Shown here: in pieces, positions 9,472-19,244 of the stretch | Layout: each line of letters starts with the position of its first letter | How positions within the stretch are numbered: position 1 is the first letter of the stretch | Assembly: GCF_003820355.1 (NCBI RefSeq) | Contig: NZ_RPOK01000004.1 | Location: 62,001-126,000, forward strand | DNA from: Paralteromonas sediminis | GTDB lineage: Bacteria; Pseudomonadota; Gammaproteobacteria; Enterobacterales; Alteromonadaceae | Direction: 5' to 3' | DNA: 64,000 nucleotides | The notes under the pieces: model-generated | What the model was told of the DNA's origin: nothing | What the model saw: the letters and a program-made list of their open reading frames with translations, nothing else | The model's database searches: none | Program-made: the position numbers and the translations under genes

Positions 9472-11190
9472 ATGTTTACTATCGATGAAGTCGTTAATAA
9501 GTACTTACCTCAGGTCGCACAACGACCTATCCTAAATAAATCGGTTACCTTTGTTTTGCGCCGGCTTTTGCACGAACGCGAATTCAACGAGTTTGCAGAC
9601 ACCTACCCACATTACCAAGACATAGATTTTGTAGAACAGGTGTTAGAGTACTTTAATATTAGCTACTCGATCAGGGATAGAGAAAAGGAAAGGATCCCCG
9701 CGCAAGGCAGGGTTGTTATTATAGCCAATCATCCAATAGGTTCACTGGATGCACTTGCACTTATCAAGCTCGTAAGTGAAGTACGCCATGATTTAAAAGT
9801 GGTTGCCAATCAAATGCTGATGGCCATCAGCCCCTTGCACAATATGCTTCTGCCCGTAAACAACATGCAAGGAGGCACGGCAAAAGCCTGTTTAACCAAT
9901 ATACATAGTCATCTCGATAAAGAAGGAGCTGTACTTATATTCCCAGCAGGTGAAGTATCTCGTTTACGTCCTCAAGGCGTTCGAGATACGCGTTGGCATT
10001 CAGGTTTTTTACGTATTGCTAAACAAACTAAGTCACCGATTCTTCCTGTTTTTATAGACGGCAAAAACTCGCCGTTATTTTACGGTCTATCGATGATTTA
10101 CAAGCCACTTGCAACGGCACTGTTAGTTAAGGAGATGTTCAAGCAACGCAAAAAGCATTTACCCATGAGAATTGGCGAAGAGATCCCTTACTCGTCGTAT
10201 CAAGGGTTATCTATTTCGTCGCAAGAGCAAGTAAAGCTTTTCAAAAAGCACCTCTATAAAATAGCGTCTGGCCATAAAGGTCCGTTTCAGACACAGGCAT
10301 CAATTGCTTTACCTGAAGGCAGAAAGGCGCTTTCTTATGCCATCAACGAATGCGAGTTACTGGGTGAAACGAGTGACGGTAAGCGCATCTATTTATACCT
10401 GCACAGTGGCTCCTCCCCCATCATGCGCGAAATTGGCAGATTACGTGAAGTCGCCTTTAGAGCGGTAGGAGAAGGGACCAATAAACGTCGAGACATAGAT
10501 GCTTATGACAGTCATTACTATCATTTGGTCCTGTGGGATACCAAAGACTTAGAAATTGCTGGTGCTTATCGTTTAGGCGATGCTGATATTTTGACTAAAC
10601 CCGGGCACCCTACGGGCTTGTATTCGAGTACGTTGTTTGATTACTCTGAAAGCAATGATGCACTCTTTTCTCAGGGTTTGGAGTTAGGCAGAAGTTTTGT
10701 TCAGCCAAAGTACTGGGGAAAACGTTCGCTCGATTATCTGTGGTTCGGCATTGGTGCCTTTTTAACTCGCTACCCAAAATACCGTTATTTATTTGGCCCA
10801 TTGAGTATTTCGGACACCTATCCAAAACCCGCTAAAGATCTACTAGTGTCCTTTTATAGTACCTATTTCCCTGCAAAAATGGCCAGTGCCAGTGCTAAGA
10901 TAGCGTATAAACTCGACAACCAACCGATAACTACTTTTCAAGGCGAAGATTACAAAAAGGACTTTAGTCACCTGAAACACACGTTGGCAAACATGGGCGT
11001 TAATGTACCCACTCTCTATAAGCAATACACAGAGATGTATCAGCAAGAAGGGGTAGCTTTCTTAGCATTCAACATCGACCCTGACTTCAATGATTGTGTT
11101 GACGGTCTTGTAGTTGCTGACTTAGACAAGCTTATTGAGAAAAAGCGTAAACGCTACATGGGCAGTGGGCTCAAACAGGAAACGGCTTAG
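9472..11190 (+). CDS. olsF: Two-domain acyltransferase, OlsF-type ornithine-lipid synthase candidate
   Basis: 572 residues from the ATG at 9472, which has TAGGT at a good distance; a TTG at 9430 is less likely. The N-terminal half is a PlsC-like O-acyltransferase with the NHX4D-type motif (ANHPIGSLD, His87 and Asp93) and IFPAGEVSRL near 156-165. The C-terminal half is a GNAT/OlsB-like N-acyltransferase (GRLREVAFRAVGEG, then DAYDSHYYHLVLWD). This order matches OlsF of Serratia and Vibrio, where the C-terminal domain acylates ornithine and the N-terminal domain adds the second fatty acid. Product: phosphorus-free ornithine lipid in the inner membrane. Its 3' end overlaps dapE by 4 bp, convergently. 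Commonly annotated as lysophospholipid acyltransferase or hemolysin. Confidence 0.78.
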   Translation: MFTIDEVVNKYLPQVAQRPILNKSVTFVLRRLLHEREFNEFADTYPHYQDIDFVEQVLEYFNISYSIRDREKERIPAQGRVVIIANHPIGSLDALALIKLVSEVRHDLKVVANQMLMAISPLHNMLLPVNNMQGGTAKACLTNIHSHLDKEGAVLIFPAGEVSRLRPQGVRDTRWHSGFLRIAKQTKSPILPVFIDGKNSPLFYGLSMIYKPLATALLVKEMFKQRKKHLPMRIGEEIPYSSYQGLSISSQEQVKLFKKHLYKIASGHKGPFQTQASIALPEGRKALSYAINECELLGETSDGKRIYLYLHSGSSPIMREIGRLREVAFRAVGEGTNKRRDIDAYDSHYYHLVLWDTKDLEIAGAYRLGDADILTKPGHPTGLYSSTLFDYSESNDALFSQGLELGRSFVQPKYWGKRSLDYLWFGIGAFLTRYPKYRYLFGPLSISDTYPKPAKDLLVSFYSTYFPAKMASASAKIAYKLDNQPITTFQGEDYKKDFSHLKHTLANMGVNVPTLYKQYTEMYQQEGVAFLAFNIDPDFNDCVDGLVVADLDKLIEKKRKRYMGSGLKQETA

Positions 11191-12383
11191 TTATTCACAC
11201 TAAGCCAGTCTTTCAACATGTCAGCATAAATGTCTTCAAGTGTGATTAAGTCTGACAGGTGTATGTGCTCATTGATCTGGTGGATAGAATGATTAGGTAC
11301 GCCTATCTCAACGACTTGTGTTGAAGGCGAAGCAAAGAACCTTCCATCAGACGTTCCCCCCGAAGTACTCAACAAAGGATATTGGCCAATATTCTTCTTA
11401 ATAGCACTTTCAGCAATTTTTATAAGGCAATTTTTAGGCGAAGGCTGGCTCAAGAAAGATTCACAAGGACGCTCCCAGGAAACTGGCTGTTGCAGTGCGC
11501 TTTGCGGCAAAGCCCGATGGCAAATCTCTGCTACTATGGTTTTTAGTGACCCTTCTGTGAACTTATCTGAATACCGGATGTTGAAATTTACTTTACACTG
11601 GCCTGGCACCAAATTGTCTGTAAACGCACCAGCATCTATCCCCGTGGTTTGGTAACTGGTACCGGGAAAGTCCGCACTGCCTCTGTCCCATGCATGAGCC
11701 GCCATCGCTTGAATAAAGTTTGCCGCTAAATGCAATGCATTTACACTTGAGTGTGGGTATGCAACGTGTCCTTGTTTGCCATGCAAAATAATTTCTCCAG
11801 ACAATGACCCCCTCCGGCCTACTTTTATTGTGTCACCAGTGATAGCGCTACCTGTAGGCTCACCGACAACTACACTGCTCAGGTTTATCCCCTTTGCTGT
11901 CAAATACTCACTGATCCACTTGCTACCAAATTCAGCTTCACCCTCTTCATCAGACGTGATTAACCACCAAAAAGAAGTATCATCGTGCTCGACAAAAGGA
12001 AGTATGCGTTCACATGCTGCTAGCATGGCGGCAATCCCTGTTTTCATATCTGCTGCGCCACGTCCATACAACACATTATTGCTGACTGTTGCTGAAAATG
12101 GCTCAAACTTCCAACGGGCGAGCGGTCCTGGTGGTACTACATCAGTATGTCCGCTAAACGCAATATGCCTCTTTCCTTTGCCACGTCGTGCAATCAAGTT
12201 GCTGACACCATTTACCCTCACAGTTTTGCAGTGAAAGCCCAGAGGGGTCAAAAATTGGGTCAAATAATCCTGACAGCCATTATCAAAAGGCGTGATTGAA
12301 TTGATCTGCATTAAGCTGATAGCGTGGCGCAGACTTGCACTAGGTTGTGCTAAGTAAGTACTAGGTATAGACATGAATGTCAC
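11187..12383 (-). CDS. dapE: Succinyl-diaminopimelate desuccinylase
   Basis: Zinc M20 amidohydrolase of the lysine/diaminopimelate pathway: N-succinyl-LL-DAP to LL-DAP plus succinate, supplying peptidoglycan. 398 residues; MSIPS nine nucleotides in (12374) is an alternative start. Metal and catalytic motifs are visible: FSGHTDVVPPGP, GRGAADMKTG, TSDEEGEAEFG, VGEPTG, VGRRGSL, and the C-terminal GGTSDGRFF and NHSIHQINEHI. Clearly DapE rather than ArgE because of the GHTDVVPPG and GGTSDGRF signatures. Convergent with, and overlapping, the olsF-like gene. Confidence 0.93.
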   Translation of the reverse strand: MTFMSIPSTYLAQPSASLRHAISLMQINSITPFDNGCQDYLTQFLTPLGFHCKTVRVNGVSNLIARRGKGKRHIAFSGHTDVVPPGPLARWKFEPFSATVSNNVLYGRGAADMKTGIAAMLAACERILPFVEHDDTSFWWLITSDEEGEAEFGSKWISEYLTAKGINLSSVVVGEPTGSAITGDTIKVGRRGSLSGEIILHGKQGHVAYPHSSVNALHLAANFIQAMAAHAWDRGSADFPGTSYQTTGIDAGAFTDNLVPGQCKVNFNIRYSDKFTEGSLKTIVAEICHRALPQSALQQPVSWERPCESFLSQPSPKNCLIKIAESAIKKNIGQYPLLSTSGGTSDGRFFASPSTQVVEIGVPNHSIHQINEHIHLSDLITLEDIYADMLKDWLSVNN

Positions 12384-12533
12384 ACTGACTATGCGAATTA
12401 ATTTACATCTAAGCTCATAGCTTGATAGGCTGGCATGACAATGTGATAAAGGTTTTGAGACAAAACGATGACAATGAGCCAGTATTAATTCGATCTCGTA
12501 TGTGTATTAGAAAAGAAAACAAAGGAAGCTAGT

Positions 12534-12704
12534 GTGCTAAGAATTATTATCCTCATCCCTTTAATACTACTAATATTGTGGACTGCGTATTTAAAAACTC
12601 TTGGTTATAGCCTCGCACAGGGTAAACAGGGATTTATCTATATTTTGGTCATCTCTGCAACCATTGCAGGCTTTTACACCTTGCTTCTATGGCTGACCCA
12701 TTAA
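12534..12704 (+). CDS. Small two-helix membrane protein of unknown function
   Basis: 56 residues from a GTG at 12534, with a strong ribosome-binding site (AAGGAAG, 12522-12528). The protein begins MLRIIILIPLILLILWTAYL, then has a short polar loop (KTLGYSLAQGKQG), then a second hydrophobic helix (FIYILVISATIAGFYTLLLW) ending in LTH. I do not recognise the family. It is the only plus-strand gene between dapE and ppiD. The good ribosome-binding site and the regular helix-loop-helix design argue that it is real. Confidence 0.6.
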   Translation: MLRIIILIPLILLILWTAYLKTLGYSLAQGKQGFIYILVISATIAGFYTLLLWLTH

Positions 12705-12711
12705 CGGGTAC

Positions 12712-12738
12712 AAAAAAGGCGAGCATCTGTGCTCGCCT
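12712..12738 (-). terminator. Bidirectional terminator between the small membrane gene and ppiD
   Basis: Stem AGGCGAGC / GCTCGCCT with loop ATCTGT, flanked on the left by six A, which read as a T-run on the minus strand. It lies just past the ppiD stop (12757), so it mainly ends ppiD transcription. It also falls 8 bp after the 56-aa gene on the plus strand. Confidence 0.85.
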
Positions 12739-12756
12739 GTCTATTTATTATCTGAA

Positions 12757-14646
12757 TTATTGCTGAAGGATAACTACGTCAGCATCAGCTCGTAATGATT
12801 CAATGAAGCTATTCATAGTACTTTGACTATTTCGAGCAGTTAACTGCTGTTTAAATTGCTCAAGTCGATTCTCTTCTACAAGCGTTGCCTGATTTACCTT
12901 CACAACCTCAACAATACCAACATCGCCATTGCTCATTGCGACAACATCAATACGATTATCATCAGGTGAGAGGCGGAACAAGGCTTCTGTAAGGTCAGGG
13001 GCCAAATCCGCACTTGACCTACCTACTGCATTGAGCTCAGTCCACGAAAGCGATTTCTCGGCTAATTGCTCAGCCCCATCTTCACCAGCCTCTATAGCAG
13101 TCTTTAAAGTACCCGCCCATAATTGAGCAGCGTCTTGCGCTTTTTGAGCATTGAGTGTTGCCGTTATTTGATCTTTCACTTCATCAAACTGCTTCGTGCT
13201 TTGTGGTTTGTGCTCAATAACTCTGATTACAACCGCGGTTTCATCATCCACTTCAATCACGTCGCTGTTCACTTGGTCTTCAATCAACTCCGTTGAAAAT
13301 GCCTCAGAAAGTATAGAAGCATTGTTAACGGGGAATGGCGCTGTTGCGCGCGTGACTAGTCCTGTTGTTTTGATTTCAGTATTTGCTACGCTGGCAACTT
13401 CATCAAGTGAGTCAGGCACCTCAAAAGCAATTTGCGCCATTTGAGACTGAATATCGAAATAACGCGTTAGCGCTTCTTCACGTTTCAATTCAGCAACAAC
13501 TTCCTCTTTGACCTCTTCGAATGGCGTTGTTTGCTGTGGCTTAATTTCTGTTGCTTTTAACAGGTGATAACCAAATTCTGTTTCTACCACATCTGAGACC
13601 TGACCCGCTTCGCTCAATGCAAACGCGGCATTATCAAATGCCTCACCCATCATATCCGCAGTAATGAACCCAAGGTCACCACCGTTTTCAGCACTAAACG
13701 TATCGGCAGACTCTGCTTCGGCAAGGGCAGCGAAATCTTCACCGGCATCAATACGCGCCTTAATAGCTTCGATTTGTGCCAATGCTGCGTCTTTGTCTTC
13801 ACCAAATTCAATCAAAATATGTGAGATTCGGCGCTCTTCGTCTGTTTGAAAACCACGAATATTTTGTTCATAAAACGCCATGGCTTGCGTGTCATCAATA
13901 GTCACATCGTTTACTAAATCAGAAACACTCACAGCAACATAACCAATATTGACCTGCTCTTCAGTATCAAACTGGCTCAGATTCCCATCATAGTAAGCCT
14001 GCAATTCATCGTCAGTCACTGTTATGTCATCTGCAAACAGGTCTGCGTCGATTGTCAACACCTTTGCATCCCGGGTTTGCTGTTCAAGTAAGGCGACATC
14101 TTTAGCCTGACCCCGCATAGAGAACGAAGACGCCGCTATGGCAGTTTGTAATTGCTGGCGAATCATCTCACGGCGTAGATAGTCTCTGAAGTCGGCGGCC
14201 TGGAAAAAGCCAGCCTGCCTGATTATCGCTAGATAGCGGTCATTGTTGAACTGTCCCGCCACCTGAAATTCAGGCATGGCAATAATTGCTTCTCTAACCT
14301 GCTCGTCACTAACACGTAACCCAAGCTCATTGGCATGTTGCTTTAGAAGTAGATCGCCAATCAGTCGGTCCAATGCATCTGCCCGAAATTGTTGTAGATA
14401 GGCAGGATCTGAAAACAGTGCAGCTATGCCTTCTCCAAATTGCGCCTCCATTTGTGCACGCTGATTCTGATAAGCTCGCTCAAGTTCATCCGCAGATATT
14501 TCTTCGCCGTTGACTGTTGCCACAGCCGTGGGCGCAGAGGAGCCAAGATAGCCGCCCACACCTGCAAAAACAAAGCTGAGTACGATCAAGGCAATAATAA
14601 CCATCGCCCAAGGCCCCTGAGCGCCCTCTCTGATCCGTTCTAACAT
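12757..14646 (-). CDS. ppiD: Periplasmic folding chaperone PpiD (SurA-like, parvulin domain)
   Basis: 629 residues, the usual PpiD size. One N-terminal membrane anchor (PWAMVIIALIVLSFVFAGVG) after a short cytosolic segment MLERIREGAQG, then a SurA-N-like chaperone region (GEEISADELERAYQNQ), then a parvulin domain near 265-355 (ERRISHILIEFG, GGDLGFITADMM, EFGYHLLKATEI), then a C-terminal chaperone part. Works near the SecYEG exit on outer-membrane proteins. Downstream of hupB on the same strand, as in E. coli (clpX-lon-hupB-ppiD). Confidence 0.95.
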   Translation of the reverse strand: MLERIREGAQGPWAMVIIALIVLSFVFAGVGGYLGSSAPTAVATVNGEEISADELERAYQNQRAQMEAQFGEGIAALFSDPAYLQQFRADALDRLIGDLLLKQHANELGLRVSDEQVREAIIAMPEFQVAGQFNNDRYLAIIRQAGFFQAADFRDYLRREMIRQQLQTAIAASSFSMRGQAKDVALLEQQTRDAKVLTIDADLFADDITVTDDELQAYYDGNLSQFDTEEQVNIGYVAVSVSDLVNDVTIDDTQAMAFYEQNIRGFQTDEERRISHILIEFGEDKDAALAQIEAIKARIDAGEDFAALAEAESADTFSAENGGDLGFITADMMGEAFDNAAFALSEAGQVSDVVETEFGYHLLKATEIKPQQTTPFEEVKEEVVAELKREEALTRYFDIQSQMAQIAFEVPDSLDEVASVANTEIKTTGLVTRATAPFPVNNASILSEAFSTELIEDQVNSDVIEVDDETAVVIRVIEHKPQSTKQFDEVKDQITATLNAQKAQDAAQLWAGTLKTAIEAGEDGAEQLAEKSLSWTELNAVGRSSADLAPDLTEALFRLSPDDNRIDVVAMSNGDVGIVEVVKVNQATLVEENRLEQFKQQLTARNSQSTMNSFIESLRADADVVILQQ

Positions 14647-14790
14647 GATTTAAATTAAACTCCGTAACTAACTAGCCTTTCATTTTGCATGTAAGCGTTT
14701 GTCTACCACTGCGAAAGGCGAACCTTTTGGAAAATAAGGCGAGAGTATACCGCAATCACTGTGTGATTGGCGAGGTAGTAAGAAATAAAA

Positions 14791-14818
14791 AAGGCGATGA
14801 AATTCATCGCCTTTTTTT
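14791..14818 (-). terminator. Terminator after hupB
   Basis: Long inverted repeat with arms AAGGCGATGAA and TTCATCGCCTT, flanked by A-run and T-run on the two sides, so it could work in both directions. It lies 15 bp downstream of the hupB stop and separates hupB from ppiD, so ppiD is expected to have its own promoter in 14647-14786. Confidence 0.85.
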
Positions 14819-14832
14819 ATGTACTAAATAAC

Positions 14833-15105
14833 TTAGTTACACGCGTCTTTTAAAGCCTTACCAGCTTTGAAAGATGGAACTTTTGCAGCAGAAATCTGGA
14901 TAGTCTCACCAGTTTGTGGGTTACGACCACTGCGCGCTGAACGTTCGCGTACACTAAAAGTACCAAAACCAACAAGTGCGACTTGGTCGCCCTCTTTAAG
15001 TGCTTCTGTCACTGAATCAGTGAAGGCATCAAGTGCACGACCCGCAGCAGCTTTTGAGATGTCAGCACCAGCAGCGATCTGATCGATTAGTTGAGACTTG
15101 TTCAC
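14833..15105 (-). CDS. hupB: DNA-binding protein HU-beta
   Basis: 90 residues. Histone-like nucleoid protein that bends DNA; works as HU homo- or heterodimer. The signature arm [21 protein letters not shown] is present, followed by [14 protein letters not shown]. The start is GTG at 15105, preceded by AGGGGAT. It sits between lon and ppiD, the standard hupB position. It ends ACN rather than the usual VN. Confidence 0.97.
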   Translation of the reverse strand: MNKSQLIDQIAAGADISKAAAGRALDAFTDSVTEALKEGDQVALVGFGTFSVRERSARSGRNPQTGETIQISAAKVPSFKAGKALKDACN

Positions 15106-15449
15106 AATTATAATCCCCTTCGGTTTGTTATTATACTGTCAGGCAGCATGATGAAAGAATGCTAAGACGTTATAACAAGCTTGATTGTTAACATCAAGCA
15201 GTCTTTTACAAATAATTAACTTTTCATTTAATCGCTGCAATCCCTTGAATGACAAGGCTTATAGCGGTTACGTATTAAAAGGTATCATAGTTTTTTAATG
15301 AAAAAAGCCCCAGAATTAAAAAAAAACATTAAATCTTTAAAAACCTGATTACTTTTTAACCGCTACAGCGTACAAAGTCACTGATGCTAGGCCATTACGT
15401 AAATTATATGGTTCATCAATCGCTATACCTTTTTATAGGTCCAGATAAC
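15106..15449. other. hupB upstream region, AT-rich, with a candidate promoter
   Basis: 344 bp with no gene. On the minus strand a TTGATG -35 (15192-15197), a 16-bp spacer and a TTATAA -10 (15170-15175) could drive hupB. The -35 lies in an imperfect palindrome (GCTTGAT, GTTAAC, TCAAGC; 15179-15199). A second candidate, TTGTCA and TTAAAT, is further upstream. The part around 15296-15350 is a run of A- and T-rich sequence. I see no small ORF with a credible ribosome-binding site. Confidence 0.45.
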
Positions 15450-15473
15450 AAAAAAGGCGCAAGAAGCGCCTTT
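15450..15473 (-). terminator. Terminator after lon
   Basis: Stem AAAGGCGC / GCGCCTTT with loop AAGAA, followed on the minus strand by a T-run (A-run at 15450-15455 on the plus strand). It is 8 bp past the lon stop. Confidence 0.88.
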
Positions 15474-15480
15474 GATTGTA

Positions 15481-17832
15481 CTATTTTGCGACTGGCTGCC
15501 AAGACTGTATGGGTTCTTGTAACGCCAAATCCAGCACTTCGTCTACCCATTGAACAGGATGAATGCTTAAATCTTGCTTTATATTATCAGGGATCTCTTC
15601 GAGATCTCTTTCATTATCTTTGGGAATGACCACTGTTTTTATACCGCCCCTGTGTGCAGCCAGAAGTTTTTCTTTTAAACCTCCGATAGCCAGCACTTCG
15701 CCTCGCAGAGTAATCTCACCAGTCATAGCAACGTCACATTTAACGGGATTGCCCGTTAATGATGATACTAAGGCGGTGCACATAGCGATACCAGCGCTTG
15801 GCCCATCTTTGGGGGTAGCTCCTTCTGGCACATGAACATGAATATCACGCTTTTCATAAAAATCATCATTGATACGCAATTTTTCTGCACGGCTTCTCAC
15901 AACAGTCATCGCGGTTTTGATTGATTCTTGCATGACATCACCCAACGAGCCTGTGAAAGTGGTTTTGCCTTTACCCGGCACCGACGTCGTCTCAATAGTC
16001 AACAAGTCGCCACCTACCTGTGTCCACGCTAGGCCAGTCACTTGGCCTATTTGATTATTTTTATCGGCCTTCCCGTAGTCATGACGTTGTACGCCAAGAT
16101 AATCTTTCAGGTTCTCCGCAGAAACAACTACTTTCTCAGCCCCTTTGTTCAATAGGATAGCTTTAACTGCCTTACGGCATACTTTAGAGATTTCCCTTTC
16201 CAAGCTTCTGACGCCAGCTTCTCTGGTGTAGTAACGAATCATGCCGACAATGGCTGAATCAGTGATTTCTAACTCATCCACTTTTAATCCGTTGCGCTCC
16301 ATTTGTTTTTGCAATAGATGTCGCTTAGCAATATTCAGCTTTTCGTCTTCCGTGTATCCTGATAACCGAATGACTTCCATGCGATCAAGCAATGGACCTG
16401 GAATATTCATACTGTTTGATGTGGCCACAAACATGACATCAGACAGGTCATAATCAACTTCTAGGTAGTGATCACTGAAACTATTATTTTGTTCGGGATC
16501 TAATACTTCGAGTAACGCTGAAGCTGGGTCGCCTCGCATATCAGAAGACATTTTATCTATTTCATCGAGCAAAAAGAGCGGGTTTTTAACCTCAACTTTT
16601 GCCATTTTTTGAATCAGCTTTCCTGGCAAAGAGCCTATATACGTTCTTCTGTGTCCTCGAATCTCTGCCTCATCTCTCACGCCACCTAATGCCATTCTCA
16701 CATATTTGCGACCTGTCGCCTTTGCAATAGACTGCCCGAGTGATGTTTTTCCAACTCCTGGAGGCCCGACAAGACAGAGTATCGGTCCCTTCAATTTCTT
16801 CACGCGCTGCTGCACAGCAAGGTATTCAATAATGCGCTCTTTCACTTTTTCCAGACCATAGTGGTCGGCATCGAGAATTTTTTCTGCCCTCGCTAAGTCT
16901 TTTTTAACCGCACTGCGCTTTGTCCAAGGGACATTTGTCAACCACTCGATGTAACTTCTCACCACGGTTGCTTCCGCTGACATAGGCGACATCATCTTGA
17001 GTTTATGCAGTTCCGCATTGGCTTTTTCCTGTGCCTCTTTAGGCATCTTGGCATCAGTAATCTTCTTACCCAACACTTCAAATTCATCAGGCGCTTCATC
17101 CATATCACCCAATTCTTTTTGAATCGCCTTCATCTGTTCATTCAGGTAGTACTCGCGCTGACTCTTTTCCATTTGTTTTTTTACACGGGTACGAATTTTC
17201 TTTTCTACCTGCAGCAAGTCTATTTCACCCTCCATGAGGGCCATGAGATATTCAAGACGCTTGTCTACATCGCGCATCTCTAGCACTTTTTGCTTTTCTG
17301 ACAGTTTCAACGGCATATGGGCAGCCATAGTATCTGCCAGCCGTGCAGCATCCTCGATACCATTTAATGAGGTCAATACTTCAGGAGGAATCTTCTTATT
17401 GAGTTTCACGTACCCTTCAAATTGAGACACTGCGGAACGAATGAGAATCTCTTGCTCATTCTCCGGAATAGTGTCATCGACAATTTGCTCAACTTCTGCG
17501 GTTAAATAAGGCTCGACCTGCGAAAAACCATCCATGGTGCCTCGAATATTGCCCTCTACCAGTACTTTGACGGTGCCATCGGGTAACTTCAATAACTGCA
17601 ATATGGTGGCGACTGTACCCACCTCATAAATATCTTTTGCTTCTGGTTCATCGACACCCGCATCTTTTTGGGCTACCAGGAAAATATGTTTGTCTGCATC
17701 CATTGCCGCCTCTAAACAGCGAATGGACTTTTCCCTTCCTACGAATAAAGGGATCACCATGTGCGGATATACAACTACGTCACGTAATGCCAAAACGGGC
17801 ATTACCGCGCGATTTTCTCGCTCATTTGTCAT
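15481..17832 (-). CDS. lon: ATP-dependent protease Lon
   Basis: 783 residues, full length. N-terminal substrate-recognition domain ([22 protein letters not shown]), coiled helical linker, AAA+ module with Walker [10 protein letters not shown] and Walker [10 protein letters not shown], and the Ser-Lys protease domain with the catalytic Ser in [11 protein letters not shown]. Cytosolic quality-control and regulatory protease. It follows clpX and precedes hupB. A sigma-32-type promoter lies directly upstream, so heat-shock induction is expected. Confidence 0.98.
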   Translation of the reverse strand: MTNERENRAVMPVLALRDVVVYPHMVIPLFVGREKSIRCLEAAMDADKHIFLVAQKDAGVDEPEAKDIYEVGTVATILQLLKLPDGTVKVLVEGNIRGTMDGFSQVEPYLTAEVEQIVDDTIPENEQEILIRSAVSQFEGYVKLNKKIPPEVLTSLNGIEDAARLADTMAAHMPLKLSEKQKVLEMRDVDKRLEYLMALMEGEIDLLQVEKKIRTRVKKQMEKSQREYYLNEQMKAIQKELGDMDEAPDEFEVLGKKITDAKMPKEAQEKANAELHKLKMMSPMSAEATVVRSYIEWLTNVPWTKRSAVKKDLARAEKILDADHYGLEKVKERIIEYLAVQQRVKKLKGPILCLVGPPGVGKTSLGQSIAKATGRKYVRMALGGVRDEAEIRGHRRTYIGSLPGKLIQKMAKVEVKNPLFLLDEIDKMSSDMRGDPASALLEVLDPEQNNSFSDHYLEVDYDLSDVMFVATSNSMNIPGPLLDRMEVIRLSGYTEDEKLNIAKRHLLQKQMERNGLKVDELEITDSAIVGMIRYYTREAGVRSLEREISKVCRKAVKAILLNKGAEKVVVSAENLKDYLGVQRHDYGKADKNNQIGQVTGLAWTQVGGDLLTIETTSVPGKGKTTFTGSLGDVMQESIKTAMTVVRSRAEKLRINDDFYEKRDIHVHVPEGATPKDGPSAGIAMCTALVSSLTGNPVKCDVAMTGEITLRGEVLAIGGLKEKLLAAHRGGIKTVVIPKDNERDLEEIPDNIKQDLSIHPVQWVDEVLDLALQEPIQSWQPVAK

Positions 17833-17866
17833 GCGGTTTCTCTGCTTTCTTTTATTTATTGGAAGT

Positions 17867-17893
17867 ATATGGGGCTTGGGCGAAAAAGTTCAA
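17867..17893 (-). promoter_or_regulatory. Sigma-32 (heat-shock) promoter for lon
   Basis: On the minus strand a TTGAA -35 (17889-17893) is followed after 14 bp by CCCCATAT (17867-17874), very close to the RpoH consensus CTTGAA-N13-15-CCCCAT. It lies 35 bp upstream of the lon ATG. It starts only about 8 bp after the clpX terminator, so lon has an independent heat-shock start. Confidence 0.85.
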
Positions 17894-17897
17894 TTAC

Positions 17898-17920
17898 AAA
17901 AAAAGGCCCGAAGGCCTTTT
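17898..17920 (-). terminator. Terminator after clpX
   Basis: Perfect stem AAAAGGCC / GGCCTTTT with a CGAA loop, with seven A at its left end (T-run on the minus strand). It begins at the clpX stop codon and abuts the lon promoter. Confidence 0.9.
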
Positions 17921-19198
17921 TTAACTATCTGACGCTGCTTTTTTCTCAGCATTGTCGTAAATTAAGATTGGGCTGGATTCTCCCTTGATGACAGTTTCAT
18001 CAATGACAACTTTACTCACATTTTCCATTGCGGGTAGGTCGTACATGGTGTCCAATAGAACGGCTTCAACGATAGAGCGAAGGCCCCGAGCGCCTGTTTT
18101 ACGCTGCATCGCTTTCTTTGCTATGGCGCTAAGTGCATCATCTCTGAATTCTAATTCAGCGTCTTCCATCGCAAATAAAGCACCGTACTGTTTAGTTATC
18201 GCATTCTTAGGTTCTTTAAGAATCTGAATTAGCGCATCTTCACTGAGTTCTTCAAGGCTGGTGACTACAGGCAAACGGCCAATAAATTCAGGTATCAGAC
18301 CATATTTGACTAGATCCTCAGGCTCAACCTTGCGGAATAACTCGCCCACCGCTTTTTTGCTTTCAGAGTCTTTAACTGTCGCACCAAACCCGATACCCGC
18401 GCCGGTTTGAGCACGTTGCTCAATGACTTTGTCCAAACCTGCGAATGCACCACCACAGATAAACAGAATTTTAGAAGTATCTACCTGCAAAAACTCTTGC
18501 TGTGGGTGTTTCCTTCCGCCCTGCGGCGGAACAGACGCAATCGTACCTTCGATGAGCTTCAACAGCGCTTGCTGTACACCTTCGCCAGATACATCTCGGG
18601 TAATTGATGGGTTATCTGATTTGCGAGAGATTTTGTCAATTTCATCGATATAAACGATGCCACGCTGAGCTTTCTCTACGTCATAGTCGCACTTTTGCAA
18701 CAGCTTCTGAATTATGTTTTCAACATCTTCACCCACATAACCGGCCTCAGTAAGCGTAGTCGCATCAGCCATCGTAAAGGGTACATCCAAGAGGCGCGCG
18801 AGTGTTTCTGCTAACAGTGTTTTACCGCTACCCGTTGGTCCGATAAGAAGAATGTTACTCTTTCCTAGTTCAACGCCATCGTGCACATCGCCTTTATGAA
18901 GTCGTTTATAGTGATTATAAACTGCAACAGAGAGCACTTTCTTAGCATGCTCCTGACCGATTACGTAATCGTCCAGATGCGCATGTATCTCACTGGGGCG
19001 GGGAAGCTCATGTTGCTTTTGCTTAGGCGCAATCTCTTTAATTTCTTCGCGAATTATGTCGTTACACAACTCGACACATTCATCACAGATGAATACTGAT
19101 GGGCCAGCGATCAGTTTTCTTACTTCATGCTGGCTCTTTCCACAGAACGAGCAGTACAATAGTTTATTGTCGCCGTCACTGTTTTGCTTGTCACTCAT
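17921..19198 (-). CDS. clpX: ATP-dependent Clp protease ATPase subunit ClpX
   Basis: 425 residues. N-terminal zinc-binding domain with Cys16, Cys19, Cys38 and Cys41 (CSFC and CDEC); AAA+ core with Walker [12 protein letters not shown] and Walker [10 protein letters not shown]; the RKTGARGLR sensor region; and the IGFGA loop that docks ClpP. Unfolds tagged substrates and feeds them to ClpP. It lies 46 bp downstream of clpP on the same strand. Confidence 0.98.
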   Translation of the reverse strand: MSDKQNSDGDNKLLYCSFCGKSQHEVRKLIAGPSVFICDECVELCNDIIREEIKEIAPKQKQHELPRPSEIHAHLDDYVIGQEHAKKVLSVAVYNHYKRLHKGDVHDGVELGKSNILLIGPTGSGKTLLAETLARLLDVPFTMADATTLTEAGYVGEDVENIIQKLLQKCDYDVEKAQRGIVYIDEIDKISRKSDNPSITRDVSGEGVQQALLKLIEGTIASVPPQGGRKHPQQEFLQVDTSKILFICGGAFAGLDKVIEQRAQTGAGIGFGATVKDSESKKAVGELFRKVEPEDLVKYGLIPEFIGRLPVVTSLEELSEDALIQILKEPKNAITKQYGALFAMEDAELEFRDDALSAIAKKAMQRKTGARGLRSIVEAVLLDTMYDLPAMENVSKVVIDETVIKGESSPILIYDNAEKKAASDS

Positions 19199-19244
19199 GC
19201 ATCGTGCCTCTTTATCACCGAATTAATCGGGACCTATCAATATA

